Shown: positions 6,667-15,115 of the stretch, piece after piece
Layout: every line of letters starts with the position of its first letter
How positions within the stretch are numbered: position 1 is the first letter of the stretch
From: Fusarium oxysporum f. sp. lycopersici 4287
Lineage: Eukaryota > Ascomycota > Sordariomycetes > Hypocreales > Nectriaceae
DNA length: 15,467 nt
NCBI RefSeq assembly: GCF_000149955.1
Contig: NC_030999.1
Coordinates: 697,169 to 712,635, forward strand
Reading direction: 5' to 3'
The notes under the pieces: model-generated
Seen by the model: only the letters and a program-made list of their open reading frames with translations
Database searches by the model: none
Told to the model about the DNA's origin: nothing
Program-made: the position numbers and the translations under genes

Positions 6667-8055
6667 ATGACGTCACGACGAGCCCCACCTTCCACCATGC
6701 GAACTCGCAACACAATCAGAGTATCGCCTGCATCCGAATCGTCGCAACCTGGTGCTTCAGGTCAAGACCACACACCATCCTCAATGTATGACAGTACCAC
6801 GGTCATCTCTGAAAAGAATACTCTTTTCCTTCCGCAAGAGCTCAAGCTAGGCGGACCCTCCAATTGGGAGCAATATTGCCCAGCTCAGAAGGCCATTCTT
6901 CGAATCAATGGTCTCGAAGATGCTGTCTTTGGTGATTACCCTCCCGAGGAACAGCAGACTATGGATCAAAAGATCAGGGCGGCAAAAGCTGCCGTCTCCA
7001 TCCGAGGTAACTGCACTGGAGAAGCACTTAGTCAACTAGTCGGGATTGAGAATCCCCAGGAGATGTTCAACCTTCTCCAGGCCTATTGTATTGGCACGGG
7101 CCCAGTTCTTCTGCAGACAACACTTTACCAGTTCATCCGGATCAAAACAAGCTCTTACGAGACAATTCCACAATTTAATGTCGACTTTGAACGACTCGTC
7201 AAACTTCTCCTCGAGCAGAAAGAACCAATCTCAGATACCCTCAAAAAGGTTGTTTATCTGACTGCCTGCGAGAACGAGTACCCTGACTGGACTGCCAGAC
7301 AGCGCGCTCTCCTACGCTCGGAGCATCCGCCAACACTACGATCAATGCAGCAAGATCTCATTGATGAAAACAGGTCATCAGATGATGATGACAGTCATGG
7401 TACTGCCTCCACGTACTGGGCTCACAGTAAAAAGACTGGAAGGAAGGGCCCGGCCGCAAGAAAGCAAGAGGCAAGTGGCCGGAGGAGAGGATCTTCAAAG
7501 AACCAGCGAGCCGCGAACAAGTCTAGCCAGGAAACCAATCATCGAGTCGGCAAGAACAAGGAACATACCTGCACGAACTGCAAGAAGAGAGGACATCATG
7601 AAAATGATTGTTGGTTCGCCCATAAGGATAAGCGACCCGACTGGGCAGTCCGTCTCGCCAAGGAACTCATGGAGCATGATCTTCAACGCGACAGCACCAA
7701 GAATCTCCATATCAAGGAATCAAATCACATGACAGTTGAGCGATCTTTTCTGATTCTTGAAGACAGCGTCTCAGACGAGCTACCTATGGACAATACAGAG
7801 ACGTGTAAAGTCTCCCTTGATAACATCTCTTCAACCGCAGAATGGATGGTCGAGACAGGTTCGTCCTNNNNNNNNNNNNNNNNNNNNNNNNNNNNNNNNN
7901 NNNNNNNNNNNNNNNNNNNNNNNNNNNNNNNNNNNNNNNNNNNNNNNNNNNNNNNNNNNNNNNNNNNAGAAGCAATTCGAGTCAGTGCATGTCCGATCGA
8001 GGAAGCAGGTCGTATTATTTGGAGTACTGAAGTCCACGATGACTCTGTGCCCTGA
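6667..8055 (+). pseudogene. Broken gag-pol of copia element B (upstream copy), interrupted by an assembly gap
   Basis: From ATG at 6667, abutting the primer-binding site, the first 1.2 kb matches the intact copy at 8344 with only about four visible base differences up to 7846. It includes the Gag domain and the CCHC zinc knuckle CTNCKKRGHHENDC. Just before the N run the sequence diverges abruptly: the protease motif reads VETGSS where the intact copy has FDTGSS, so the catalytic Asp is Glu. After 100 N the frame resumes as the last 28 residues of Pol, ending TGA at 8053-8055. The frame agreement across the gap is meaningless because the gap length is a placeholder. Either the copy lost most of pol, or a near-identical pol could not be assembled. 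Confidence 0.88.
7868..7967. other. Assembly gap of exactly 100 N
   Basis: Exactly 100 N is the usual placeholder for a gap of unknown size. It sits inside a repeated element, where short reads are likely to collapse. Confidence 0.98.
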
Positions 8056-8075
8056 AGACAAGGTGGATGGGGGCG

Positions 8076-8269
8076 TGTTGGAAAATCCGGGAATCCCCTT
8101 CCCTTCAGGATTCAGACTGTTAGTCTGAAAGTCCTAGATTTAAAGTTCAAAGTCCTAGATACAATCATCTAGAGATATAAACCCGAGAATAACTCTCAGC
8201 TCAATAATGAACAACCAAGTTTCATAAAAATACATTTTCACCCAGCACTACTGCGCAATATAAACAACA
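8076..8269 (+). repeat. LTR 2 of copia element B (shared)
   Basis: Identical by eye to LTRs 1 and 3. TATAAA at 8176-8181, hairpin at 8113-8127, 12-bp direct repeats at 8128-8139 and 8149-8160. It serves as the 3' LTR of the upstream copy and the 5' LTR of the complete copy, and is preceded by a polypurine tract (8060-8075). Confidence 0.95.
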
Positions 8270-8283
8270 GGTTATGAGCCCGG
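8270..8283 (+). other. Primer-binding site for an initiator tRNA-Met fragment (complete copy)
   Basis: Same 14 bases as 6653-6666. The leader 8284-8343 follows; it can place the primer-site end in a small hairpin (CCCGG near 8279-8283 with CCGGG about 11 bases on) and is absent from the upstream copy. Confidence 0.75.
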
Positions 8284-8343
8284 GTTAGCAAACACCGGGT
8301 TTCTCTTCTGAATCAAAGAACCAAACTTTAACTTCAACTCAAG

Positions 8344-11300
8344 ATGACGTCACGACGAGCCCCACCTTCCACCATGCGAACTCGCAACACAATCAGAGTA
8401 TCGCCTGCATCCGAATCGTCGCAACCTGGTGCTTCAGGTCAAGACCACACACCATCCTCAATGTATGACAGTACCACGGTCATCTCTGAAAAGAATACTC
8501 TTTTCCTTCCGCAAGAGCTCAAGCTAGGCGGCCCCTCCAATTGGGAGCAATATTGCCCAGCTCAGAAGGCCATTCTTCGGATCAATGGCCTCGAAGATGC
8601 TGTCTTTGGTGATTACCCTCCCGAGGAACAGCAGACTATGGATCAAAAGATCAGGGCGGCAAAAGCTGCCGTCTCCATCCGAGGTAACTGCACTGGAGAA
8701 GCACTCAGTCAACTAGTCGGGATTGAGAATCCCCAGGAGATGTTCAACCTTCTCCAGGCCTATTGTATTGGCACGGGCCCAGTTCTTCTGCAGACAACAC
8801 TTTACCAGTTCATCCGGATCAAAACAAGCTCTTACGAGACAATTCCACAATTTAATGTCGACTTTGAACGACTCGTCAAACTTCTCCTCGAGCAGAAAGA
8901 ACCAATCTCAGATACCCTCAAAAAGGTTGTTTATCTGACTGCCTGCGAGAACGAGTACCCTGACTGGACTGCCAGACAGCGCGCTCTCCTACGCTCGGAG
9001 CATCCGCCAACACTACGATCAATGCAGCAAGATCTCATTGATGAAAACAGGTCATCAGATGATGATGACAGTCATGGTACTGCCTCCACGTACTGGGCTC
9101 ACAGTAAAAAGACTGGAAGGAAGGGCCCGGCCGCAAGAAAGCAAGAGGCAAGTGGCCGGAGGAGAGGATCTTCAAAGAACCAGCGAGCCGCGAACAAGTC
9201 TAGCCAGGAAACCAATCATCGAGTCGGCAAGAACAAGGAACATACCTGCACGAACTGCAAGAAGAGAGGACATCATGAAAATGATTGTTGGTTCGCCCAT
9301 AAGGATAAGCGACCCGACTGGGCAGTCCGTCTCGCCAAGGAACTCATGGAGCATGATCTTCAACGCGACAGCACCAAGAATCTCCATATCAAGGAATCAA
9401 ATCACATGACAGTTGAGCGATCTTTTCTGATTCTTGAAGACAGCGTCTCAGACGAGCTACCTATGGACAATACAGAGACGTGTAAAGTCTCCCTTGATAA
9501 CATCTCTTCAACCGCAGAATGGCTGTTCGACACAGGTTCATCAGTCCACATCTGCAACGACCAAAGCCTATTCACAGAACTGCAGCCTGCAACCCGAACG
9601 GTCCTCGTTACGGGCGGTGGGAAGGTGTACCCATTCGGTAAGGGGACAGTCAAAATTTGCTTCATAAACAAATGGGGTGAGCAGGTCACAATTAACCTCA
9701 AAGACACGCTGTTCATCCCTGAGTTTCCGGTAAATGTCATGTCAGGACTCAGGCTATACAAGAACGGCGGCTGGATAGACGGGAACGACATGTACGACCC
9801 AACAGGAGATGTCTTTGGTCTCCTCCGCATAGGAAGGGACGGTCTGTACGTGAACACTGAGGTCGGAAAGACTACTGTTTCAAACCAGGCCGTCTCGGAA
9901 CTCCAGCCAGAACCATGCAATCATCACACTGCTTCATCAAACCAATGCCTGAATGTCGACCTTTGGCACCGAAGACTCGGCCATGTTAACGCATATCAGG
10001 TGTCACAGACTGCCAAAATGACCAGAGGAATGTACTGTGACGGCCACCACGACCATCAGCCTTTCAATTACTGCCTCGCCTGCGACATCGCAAAGGCCCT
10101 ACGATGGACTCCGCGAAATAAACGGAAACGAGCCTCCAGGGCCGGGTTCATTCATGTTGACACCTTCAAAGTCAATCCACCGGGCATTAGAGGCGAACGA
10201 TGGGGAATGATTGCCACAGATGACAGGCATAGAATGAGATGGGCCTACACGTTCACGAGGAAGGGGATGGCTTCGGAACTTCTAGGCCAGCTCATCTCCA
10301 AGATACGAACTCAGTATGGCATCCGAGTGTACGCAATCCAAATGGATGGCGGCTCTGAGCTCTATGGTGCGTCTCTCAAAAACCTCGAGTACACTCACGG
10401 CGTCAAGATCATCAAGACGACACCATATACTCCTGAATTTAACGGAGTTGCTGAGCGCTCTAACCGCATCATCTTTGACAAAGTCAGAGCAACCATGGAA
10501 TCGGAAAGAATCCCGATAGAGCTCTGGCCATTGGTCCTGGAAGATATGGTGCGCAAGACAAACGTGACAGCCACCAGGGCAATTGATGGCCTCACTCCCA
10601 TGGAAAGCTTTCTCAACGAGGCCTTCCCCGGACAAGACAACAAGCCGGATCTGTCCGGAGAACGAATCTGCGGCTCACAAGTCACGATACACATACCGCA
10701 GGAACGAAGATTGAGATCACACAAGTTTGGCCCAAGAGGAGAGGCTGGAATCTACCTATGCATGGAAGGTTCACAGATCTACACCTGCTGGGTGCCCTCT
10801 CGCAGGAAGGGACATCAGATCGTCCGTTCTGCAAATGTACAATTCTACGAAAAGGTTGGGGAGACAGAACTCCTGACCGAAACTGAGCATGATGTTGAGC
10901 CGGAAATCCGCAAGAACGGAGCTCCCATCTCAAGCCGGCCACAGTCCGTCACGGAGCAGACAAAGACTCCAAGGCCACAAAGGTCTGAAGTGAACAATCT
11001 TCAGCATGCTGAGGTGCATAATCCTCAGCATGGACAGACGACAACATCCATGACATCAGCTAAGCTGCCCGATCTCCGAAAAGAGGTGATCACTGAGCCC
11101 AAAACAATGACTGAAGCGCTTCAAGGTCCGCAAAGGGAGCATTGGCTCAGAGCAATACACAGTGAGCTGCGCAGTCTCCTCACGAAAGGAACTTGGCGCA
11201 TGCTGGACCGCAACCAAGCTCACAATAGGCCACTTACCGTCAAATGGGTATTCAAGGTCAAGAAAAACGAGGACGGCAACCTCGACAAGTTCAAGGCGCG

Positions 11301-12759
11301 GCTGGTGGTCAGAGGCTTTGAACAACAGTTCGGCTTTGACTACAACCAGACCTTTGCCTCTGTTGCCAAAGCGGCGACTTGGAGAATCCTCCTCACCGTT
11401 GCTGCCTGTCTTGACTGGGAGATTGAGCAGATGGACGTGTCGACGGCGTTCCTGGAAGGGGACCTCGAGGAAGAAGTCTTCATCGAAATGCCGGAAGGGC
11501 TTGTAGAGTATTTCGACCAACACCCAGAAGACCGTCCGCCAGGATTCTCAACCGAGAAGATCTGCAAACTGATCAAATCCCTCTATGGACTCAAACAGGC
11601 GCCTCGGCAATGGCAAAAGAAGCTGAAGGAGGCCTTGGAATCCCTTGACTTTCGACAAGTAACGTCTGACACGGCCGTATATCACAATCCCACAACGGGA
11701 GTGATCATCATCACATATGTGGATGACTTCCTCATCATGGGCAGCAACAAGGAAGCAATCCAAGGGTACAAAGCCCGCCTGGGAGAGATCTTCACAATGA
11801 CTGATCTCGGTCCCGCCAGCCATTTTCTTGGAGTAAGAATAACCCGAGACAGGAACTCAAGGCTGATCTACCTTTCCCAGGATGCATATTTTACCAGAAT
11901 ACTGAAGAAATTCGGCTTAGAGGATTGTCGACCGGTCAAGACCCCGATGGAGCGAAATTCACTCTCGACACTGCAACCAAGAGACAATGGCGACTCGGCT
12001 TCTCCAGAAGAACGAGAAGACTATAGCTCGAAAACCGGCTCGCTGATGTATGGAATGACCCAAACCAGACCCGATTTAGCTTTCCTACTCTCGGTACTCT
12101 CAAGATACATGTCGAATCCATCACCAACACATTCACGAATGATCAAAAGAGGTCTCCGCTATCTACAGCAGACAAGAGACCACGGCCTGGTGCTTGGGGG
12201 CGTCAAGAAAGATCCTGAATCCGCTTGGAGCATCACAGCTTGGGCCGACTCGGATTGGAAAGGCGACACTGTTACGGGAAGATCGACGTTTGGATGGCTT
12301 GTTCAACTTGAAGGATCTACAGTCTCATGGAGGGCCAAACGGCACGAAACAGTGGCACTATCGACTACCGAGGCTGAATATACAGCACTCTCCCAGTGTG
12401 CCAGAGAATTGGCCTGGACTAGGAACCTCTTCTCTGAACTGCTCCTTCCGCTACATATGCCTATCCCACTGAACGGCGACAACCAGGGTTCCCTAAAGCT
12501 ATGCAGAAACCCTGAGCTTCACCAACGGACAAAGCACATTCCGTTAACCGAGCACCATATCCGAGAAGAAGTTGAAGCCGGGAATATTGATGTGCAATAC
12601 GTCAGCACACATGAGCAGGTAGCAGACGGACTCACTAAACCATTGAACGCCGTCAGCCACGGTCACTTTCTAGAAGCAATTCGAGTCAGTGCATGTCCGA
12701 TCGAGGAAGCAGGTCGTATTATTTGGAGTACTGAAGTCCACGATGACTCTGTGCCCTGA
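8344..12759 (+). CDS. Ty1/copia Gag-Pol polyprotein, intact, 1471 aa
   Basis: A single frame from ATG (8344) to TGA (12757). Order of domains: Gag capsid region (about 40-240); basic linker; CCHC zinc knuckle Cys302/Cys305/His310/Cys315; aspartic protease with FDTGSS (Asp396); integrase zinc-binding H542-x4-H547 and C577-x2-C580; integrase core Asp606, Asp668, Glu704, a DD35E spacing with GVAERSNR; reverse transcriptase with MDVSTAFLEGDL (Asp1031), LYGLKQAPRQW and YVDD (1125-1128); RNase H with Asp1302 (ADSDW), Glu1343 (TEAEY), Asp1379 (GDNQG) and Asp1428 (VADGLTKPL). Every catalytic residue I can check is present. Gag and Pol are fused without a stop or frameshift, common in copia elements, so the Gag:Pol ratio must be set otherwise (not visible here). 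The product builds the particle, processes itself, copies the RNA and inserts the DNA. Start choice is supported by the same ATG in the upstream copy. Confidence 0.97.
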   Translation: MTSRRAPPSTMRTRNTIRVSPASESSQPGASGQDHTPSSMYDSTTVISEKNTLFLPQELKLGGPSNWEQYCPAQKAILRINGLEDAVFGDYPPEEQQTMDQKIRAAKAAVSIRGNCTGEALSQLVGIENPQEMFNLLQAYCIGTGPVLLQTTLYQFIRIKTSSYETIPQFNVDFERLVKLLLEQKEPISDTLKKVVYLTACENEYPDWTARQRALLRSEHPPTLRSMQQDLIDENRSSDDDDSHGTASTYWAHSKKTGRKGPAARKQEASGRRRGSSKNQRAANKSSQETNHRVGKNKEHTCTNCKKRGHHENDCWFAHKDKRPDWAVRLAKELMEHDLQRDSTKNLHIKESNHMTVERSFLILEDSVSDELPMDNTETCKVSLDNISSTAEWLFDTGSSVHICNDQSLFTELQPATRTVLVTGGGKVYPFGKGTVKICFINKWGEQVTINLKDTLFIPEFPVNVMSGLRLYKNGGWIDGNDMYDPTGDVFGLLRIGRDGLYVNTEVGKTTVSNQAVSELQPEPCNHHTASSNQCLNVDLWHRRLGHVNAYQVSQTAKMTRGMYCDGHHDHQPFNYCLACDIAKALRWTPRNKRKRASRAGFIHVDTFKVNPPGIRGERWGMIATDDRHRMRWAYTFTRKGMASELLGQLISKIRTQYGIRVYAIQMDGGSELYGASLKNLEYTHGVKIIKTTPYTPEFNGVAERSNRIIFDKVRATMESERIPIELWPLVLEDMVRKTNVTATRAIDGLTPMESFLNEAFPGQDNKPDLSGERICGSQVTIHIPQERRLRSHKFGPRGEAGIYLCMEGSQIYTCWVPSRRKGHQIVRSANVQFYEKVGETELLTETEHDVEPEIRKNGAPISSRPQSVTEQTKTPRPQRSEVNNLQHAEVHNPQHGQTTTSMTSAKLPDLRKEVITEPKTMTEALQGPQREHWLRAIHSELRSLLTKGTWRMLDRNQAHNRPLTVKWVFKVKKNEDGNLDKFKARLVVRGFEQQFGFDYNQTFASVAKAATWRILLTVAACLDWEIEQMDVSTAFLEGDLEEEVFIEMPEGLVEYFDQHPEDRPPGFSTEKICKLIKSLYGLKQAPRQWQKKLKEALESLDFRQVTSDTAVYHNPTTGVIIITYVDDFLIMGSNKEAIQGYKARLGEIFTMTDLGPASHFLGVRITRDRNSRLIYLSQDAYFTRILKKFGLEDCRPVKTPMERNSLSTLQPRDNGDSASPEEREDYSSKTGSLMYGMTQTRPDLAFLLSVLSRYMSNPSPTHSRMIKRGLRYLQQTRDHGLVLGGVKKDPESAWSITAWADSDWKGDTVTGRSTFGWLVQLEGSTVSWRAKRHETVALSTTEAEYTALSQCARELAWTRNLFSELLLPLHMPIPLNGDNQGSLKLCRNPELHQRTKHIPLTEHHIREEVEAGNIDVQYVSTHEQVADGLTKPLNAVSHGHFLEAIRVSACPIEEAGRIIWSTEVHDDSVP

Positions 12760-12763
12760 AGAC

Positions 12764-12779
12764 AAGGTGGATGGGGGCG
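12764..12779 (+). other. Polypurine tract of copia element B
   Basis: A purine-rich run (AAGGTGGATGGGGG, then CG) directly precedes LTR 3. The same sequence precedes LTR 2 at 8060-8075. It is the expected primer for plus-strand synthesis. Confidence 0.75.
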
Positions 12780-12973
12780 TGTTGGAAAATCCGGGAATCC
12801 CCTTCCCTTCAGGATTCAGACTGTTAGTCTGAAAGTCCTAGATTTAAAGTTCAAAGTCCTAGATACAATCATCTAGAGATATAAACCCGAGAATAACTCT
12901 CAGCTCAATAATGAACAACCAAGTTTCATAAAAATACATTTTCACCCAGCACTACTGCGCAATATAAACAACA
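12780..12973 (+). repeat. LTR 3 of copia element B (3' LTR of the complete copy)
   Basis: Identical by eye to the other two LTRs, with TATAAA at 12880-12885, hairpin 12817-12831 and direct repeats 12832-12843 and 12853-12864. Its right end abuts the coding sequence of the ankyrin gene, and its antisense strand supplies the last ten codons and stop of that frame. Confidence 0.95.
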
Positions 12974-13802
12974 AGTCCGCGCTCGGTTCAACGCGTCTGA
13001 TGTTGGGAACTGAGCCTTCAGGATAGGCGCCTGCAGCCCAATACAGCCCCGAACTGGCCATATTAGCTCCAGCATTTAGAAGCTTCTGCACTACTTGAAC
13101 AGTACCCTGACTGGCTGCCAGCCTGAGAGTTTGTTCTTGATCATATTGAGGCCCGGCAACGTTGGGATCTGCGTCTTGTTCCAGAAACCAATCGAACAGT
13201 GGCTCATTATTACTCCAGAAGATTTCTGGGAGGAGGCTCTCTGGAGTATTGACTGTCCAGCCGTGCTCTATAAGAACCTGGAATAAGGCAACCTGTTTGT
13301 CTGCTGGGGCCCTCAGGACGGCTGCTGGTGTTGCTGGTTTTATCGGTACTCCAGACTGTAGAAGAAAACGTGAAACGCCGACTTTGCCGTTCTTGAGGGC
13401 ATCGTCTAATCCTTTGCGAAGATCCAGTGGTGAGAGAGATTGAGAGGAAACTATTGACTTGATAGTAGATAAGTCACCCTCTCGGCAGGCAGACCGAAAG
13501 TTGACTAAATCTGGTCCATCGACCTCTAGTCCGACGCGACGCTCTACGTCCCTGGGACACTTCTTGGGGATGCCGTCATTGCTCTTATTCCCTTGTGGTA
13601 ACATCTCTCCTTGTTGCTGTGGATTTGCCTGGTTGGGAAGAGGGGGGTAAGCTAACAAGCCGGTGGTACTGGGAACGCCACAGCTGTGCTGTGCGGCCTG
13701 TTTGGCTTGTTGTCGTAACTTGGCTACCCTCTTGGCATAATGCTTTTCCTGTAATCGCTTTTGTCGTTCTTTCGGCGAAAGCTGTTTCTTTTGTGATGAC
13801 AT
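12942..13802 (-). CDS. Ankyrin-repeat protein, 3' end cut off by the copia LTR
   Basis: Minus-strand frame, 286 residues, Met at 13802 with A at -3. Residues about 8-40 are strongly basic and probably helical (KERQKRLQEKHYAKRVAKLRQQAK), reminiscent of the bZIP-like leader of many fungal ankyrin proteins, but no clear leucine zipper follows. A Pro/Gln-rich linker comes next (about 41-95). From about residue 95 come ankyrin-type units: FRSACREGDLSTIKSIV, a degenerate unit ending SRFLLQSGV, VALFQVLIEHGW, LFDWFLEQDADPN, and LRLAASQGTVQVVQKLLNAGAN. Residues 1-276 are encoded by host DNA to 12974; residues 277-286 and the stop come from antisense LTR. Ankyrin repeats bind other proteins; the partner is unknown. 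It is the only plausible non-transposon host gene here. The sequence left of LTR 1 does not continue it, so its real C-terminus is missing from this window. Confidence 0.8.
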   Translation of the reverse strand: MSSQKKQLSPKERQKRLQEKHYAKRVAKLRQQAKQAAQHSCGVPSTTGLLAYPPLPNQANPQQQGEMLPQGNKSNDGIPKKCPRDVERRVGLEVDGPDLVNFRSACREGDLSTIKSIVSSQSLSPLDLRKGLDDALKNGKVGVSRFLLQSGVPIKPATPAAVLRAPADKQVALFQVLIEHGWTVNTPESLLPEIFWSNNEPLFDWFLEQDADPNVAGPQYDQEQTLRLAASQGTVQVVQKLLNAGANMASSGLYWAAGAYPEGSVPNIRRVEPSADLLFILRSSAG

Positions 13803-13857
13803 TTTTCTTTGTTGGTTGATGTTTGGTTTGGAAGAAGGTAAGCTTAGGATTACGGCC

Positions 13858-13865
13858 TATAAATA
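13858..13865 (-). promoter_or_regulatory. Possible TATA-like element of the ankyrin gene
   Basis: TATTTATA on the minus strand (TATAAATA on the plus strand) lies 56 bases upstream of the ankyrin ATG. Position fits a core promoter, but the element reads better in the other direction, so assignment is weak. Confidence 0.3.
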
Positions 13866-13904
13866 GAGGTGCTGCCTATGCTGACGTAACAATGGGTGGC
13901 CTGA

Positions 13905-14381
13905 TCAGATGGTGTGCCTTGTCTTGAAGACCCCTGCCTCTGCCGTCGCCTTGCGTTTCTTGGCGGAGTGTAGAGTTTCATTGGCCAGGAATGCAGTGAT
14001 GTCTCCAAGACGATTTTGCGTGACTTCCCGCCGGATTTCTTGTCTTCCAGAGATCAGAATGTTATGCTGCTTGCGCAAATGATTGACGATGGTGGACGAC
14101 CCACCTGAGTAATTGTATTTCTTCTCTCTTTTCTTGTCGAAGCAGGGCTGGCAATGCCACCATTTCGTTCGGTTGGAATCGATCCAGGCTGCCGGAGTGC
14201 TCTTGCCTTCTTCTATTCGACAATACTCCCAAACAGGAGATGTCTTTGGGCGGCAGATGCTAGGAGTTGACGAAGACGATGGTGTCAGCGCACGGGTGGC
14301 TACTGTAAGTTCAGAATCATCCAGGTGGCTGACGCTGCCAATAGCACTGGCAGTCTCAGAGAAATCCAGGATAGAAGACAT
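13905..14381 (-). pseudogene. BED zinc finger from the N-terminus of a hAT-type transposase, truncated (158 aa)
   Basis: Minus-strand frame with Met at 14381. After a Ser/Thr-rich leader (1-45) it carries VWEYCRIEEG and then WHCQPC, a basic loop, and NHLRKQH: the Cys-x2-Cys ... His-x4-His arrangement with aromatic residues typical of BED fingers. This DNA-binding domain starts fungal hAT transposases, which are usually several hundred residues longer with a catalytic core and a C-terminal dimerisation domain. None of that is present: the frame ends after a basic stretch (SAKKRKATAE) at a stop 102 bases upstream of the ankyrin start codon. I see no convincing hAT inverted ends or 8-bp target duplication. 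It is most likely a 3'-truncated relic; a small stand-alone BED protein is possible because the frame is undamaged from Met to stop. Confidence 0.7.
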
Positions 14382-15105
14382 GATTCAGGAGATGGCAAGT
14401 AGACAACAAGGGCGGTGATGACAGAACACCGTGGGAGAGAATTATCTGGCGACTTCGATGGTGGTGCGCACAGAGATTATGTAGCAGACGACTTTCTCTT
14501 AGACCATTCTGGACACGAGAGAGTGAATGAGTACAAATAGCCAGACATGACTTTCGGTAGCCATTCGGGCGAAGCCGCAGGGTGCGTAATCAACGAACTA
14601 CTTCCAATCGTTGGAGACGTTGGATCCTCCATCTGTGGCCCAACTCGTCTGAGATCTCACTCCCTGCGCTCAGCAACCAACCGATTCCTCCGTCTGGGGG
14701 CCACCGTGAAACTGCCCGCCTGGCGCCATCCCGTCATACTTCACGAAAAACCTTGGATCGTCGTTGCATTGTTCCACCCGCGCCGGTTTCGCGCTCTTCT
14801 CGCGACAGCTTGGTGTCTGATTAGAACTGATTATTGAGTTCGTTATTCGGCTTGCGCACGTACGGTTGACGGGGGCTCGGAAGTTGACCATCCACGAGAA
14901 GGTATGCGGGGGATCTGCGGTCACTGGCACATCGGTCCAGGGGTGTATTTTGGACTTAGCGCAGGTCCAGGTAGCCATTTCAAAGCAATAAAATTAGGAT
15001 GCTGTTGAACAGGTCGAAACATGTGATTCTGGGATCTTGTTCGGCCGATGGTTTCAGTTGCAAGGTACTTGGTATGCCATAGATTGACACTGTGCTGGGC
15101 TGTAC
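14382..15105. other. Unassigned intergenic DNA
   Basis: No recognisable gene, repeat or structural RNA was found. Three weak frames exist: plus 14547-14837 (96 codons), minus 14670-14978 (102 codons) and minus 14477-14632 (51 codons, too short for most predictions). None shows a known motif, and the first two overlap each other, so at most one could be real. I do not call any of them. Confidence 0.6.
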
Positions 15106-15115
15106 TATCCAGGAC

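Larger units (their letters stand above)
6459..8269 (+). mobile_element. Copia element B, broken upstream copy (LTR - gag - gap - pol tail - LTR)
   Basis: The copy starts with a 194-bp LTR (6459-6652), has a primer-binding site, a gag nearly identical to that at 8344, then 100 N, the last 28 codons of pol, and the LTR at 8076-8269, which it shares with the next copy. The gap hides an unknown length, so loss of pol is not proven. It lacks the 60 leader bases that the second copy has between primer site and ATG. Confidence 0.85.
8076..12973 (+). mobile_element. Copia element B, complete copy (4898 bp)
   Basis: Two 194-bp LTRs that look identical flank a primer-binding site, one uninterrupted Gag-Pol frame and a polypurine tract. 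All domains of an autonomous Ty1/copia retrotransposon are present in the order Gag, protease, integrase, RT, RNase H, and no RIP-like damage is seen. Identical LTRs imply recent insertion. There is no normal target duplication, because the left LTR is shared with the upstream copy. Confidence 0.95.

Noticed and set aside
6720..11576. Alternative frames inside both copies of copia B (for example near 7361, 9038, 9402, 11056)
   Set aside because: All overlap the long Gag-Pol frame, repeat identically in both gag copies because the DNA is duplicated, and lack motifs.
6419..12985. Target-site duplication around the LTR 1 to LTR 3 block
   Set aside because: The five to six bases left of 6459 and right of 12973 do not match. 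Partial GC-rich similarity (GGACGCGG against GTCCGCG) is in the wrong orientation and position.
13880..14560. hAT terminal inverted repeats around the BED fragment
   Set aside because: A CAGGCCACCC-like stretch lies next to the 3' end (minus strand), but no inverted partner or 8-bp duplication was found on the other side.
14547..14978. Overlapping 96-codon (plus) and 102-codon (minus) frames
   Set aside because: No motif or homology could be recognised, the two overlap on opposite strands, and their lengths are within chance for this composition.
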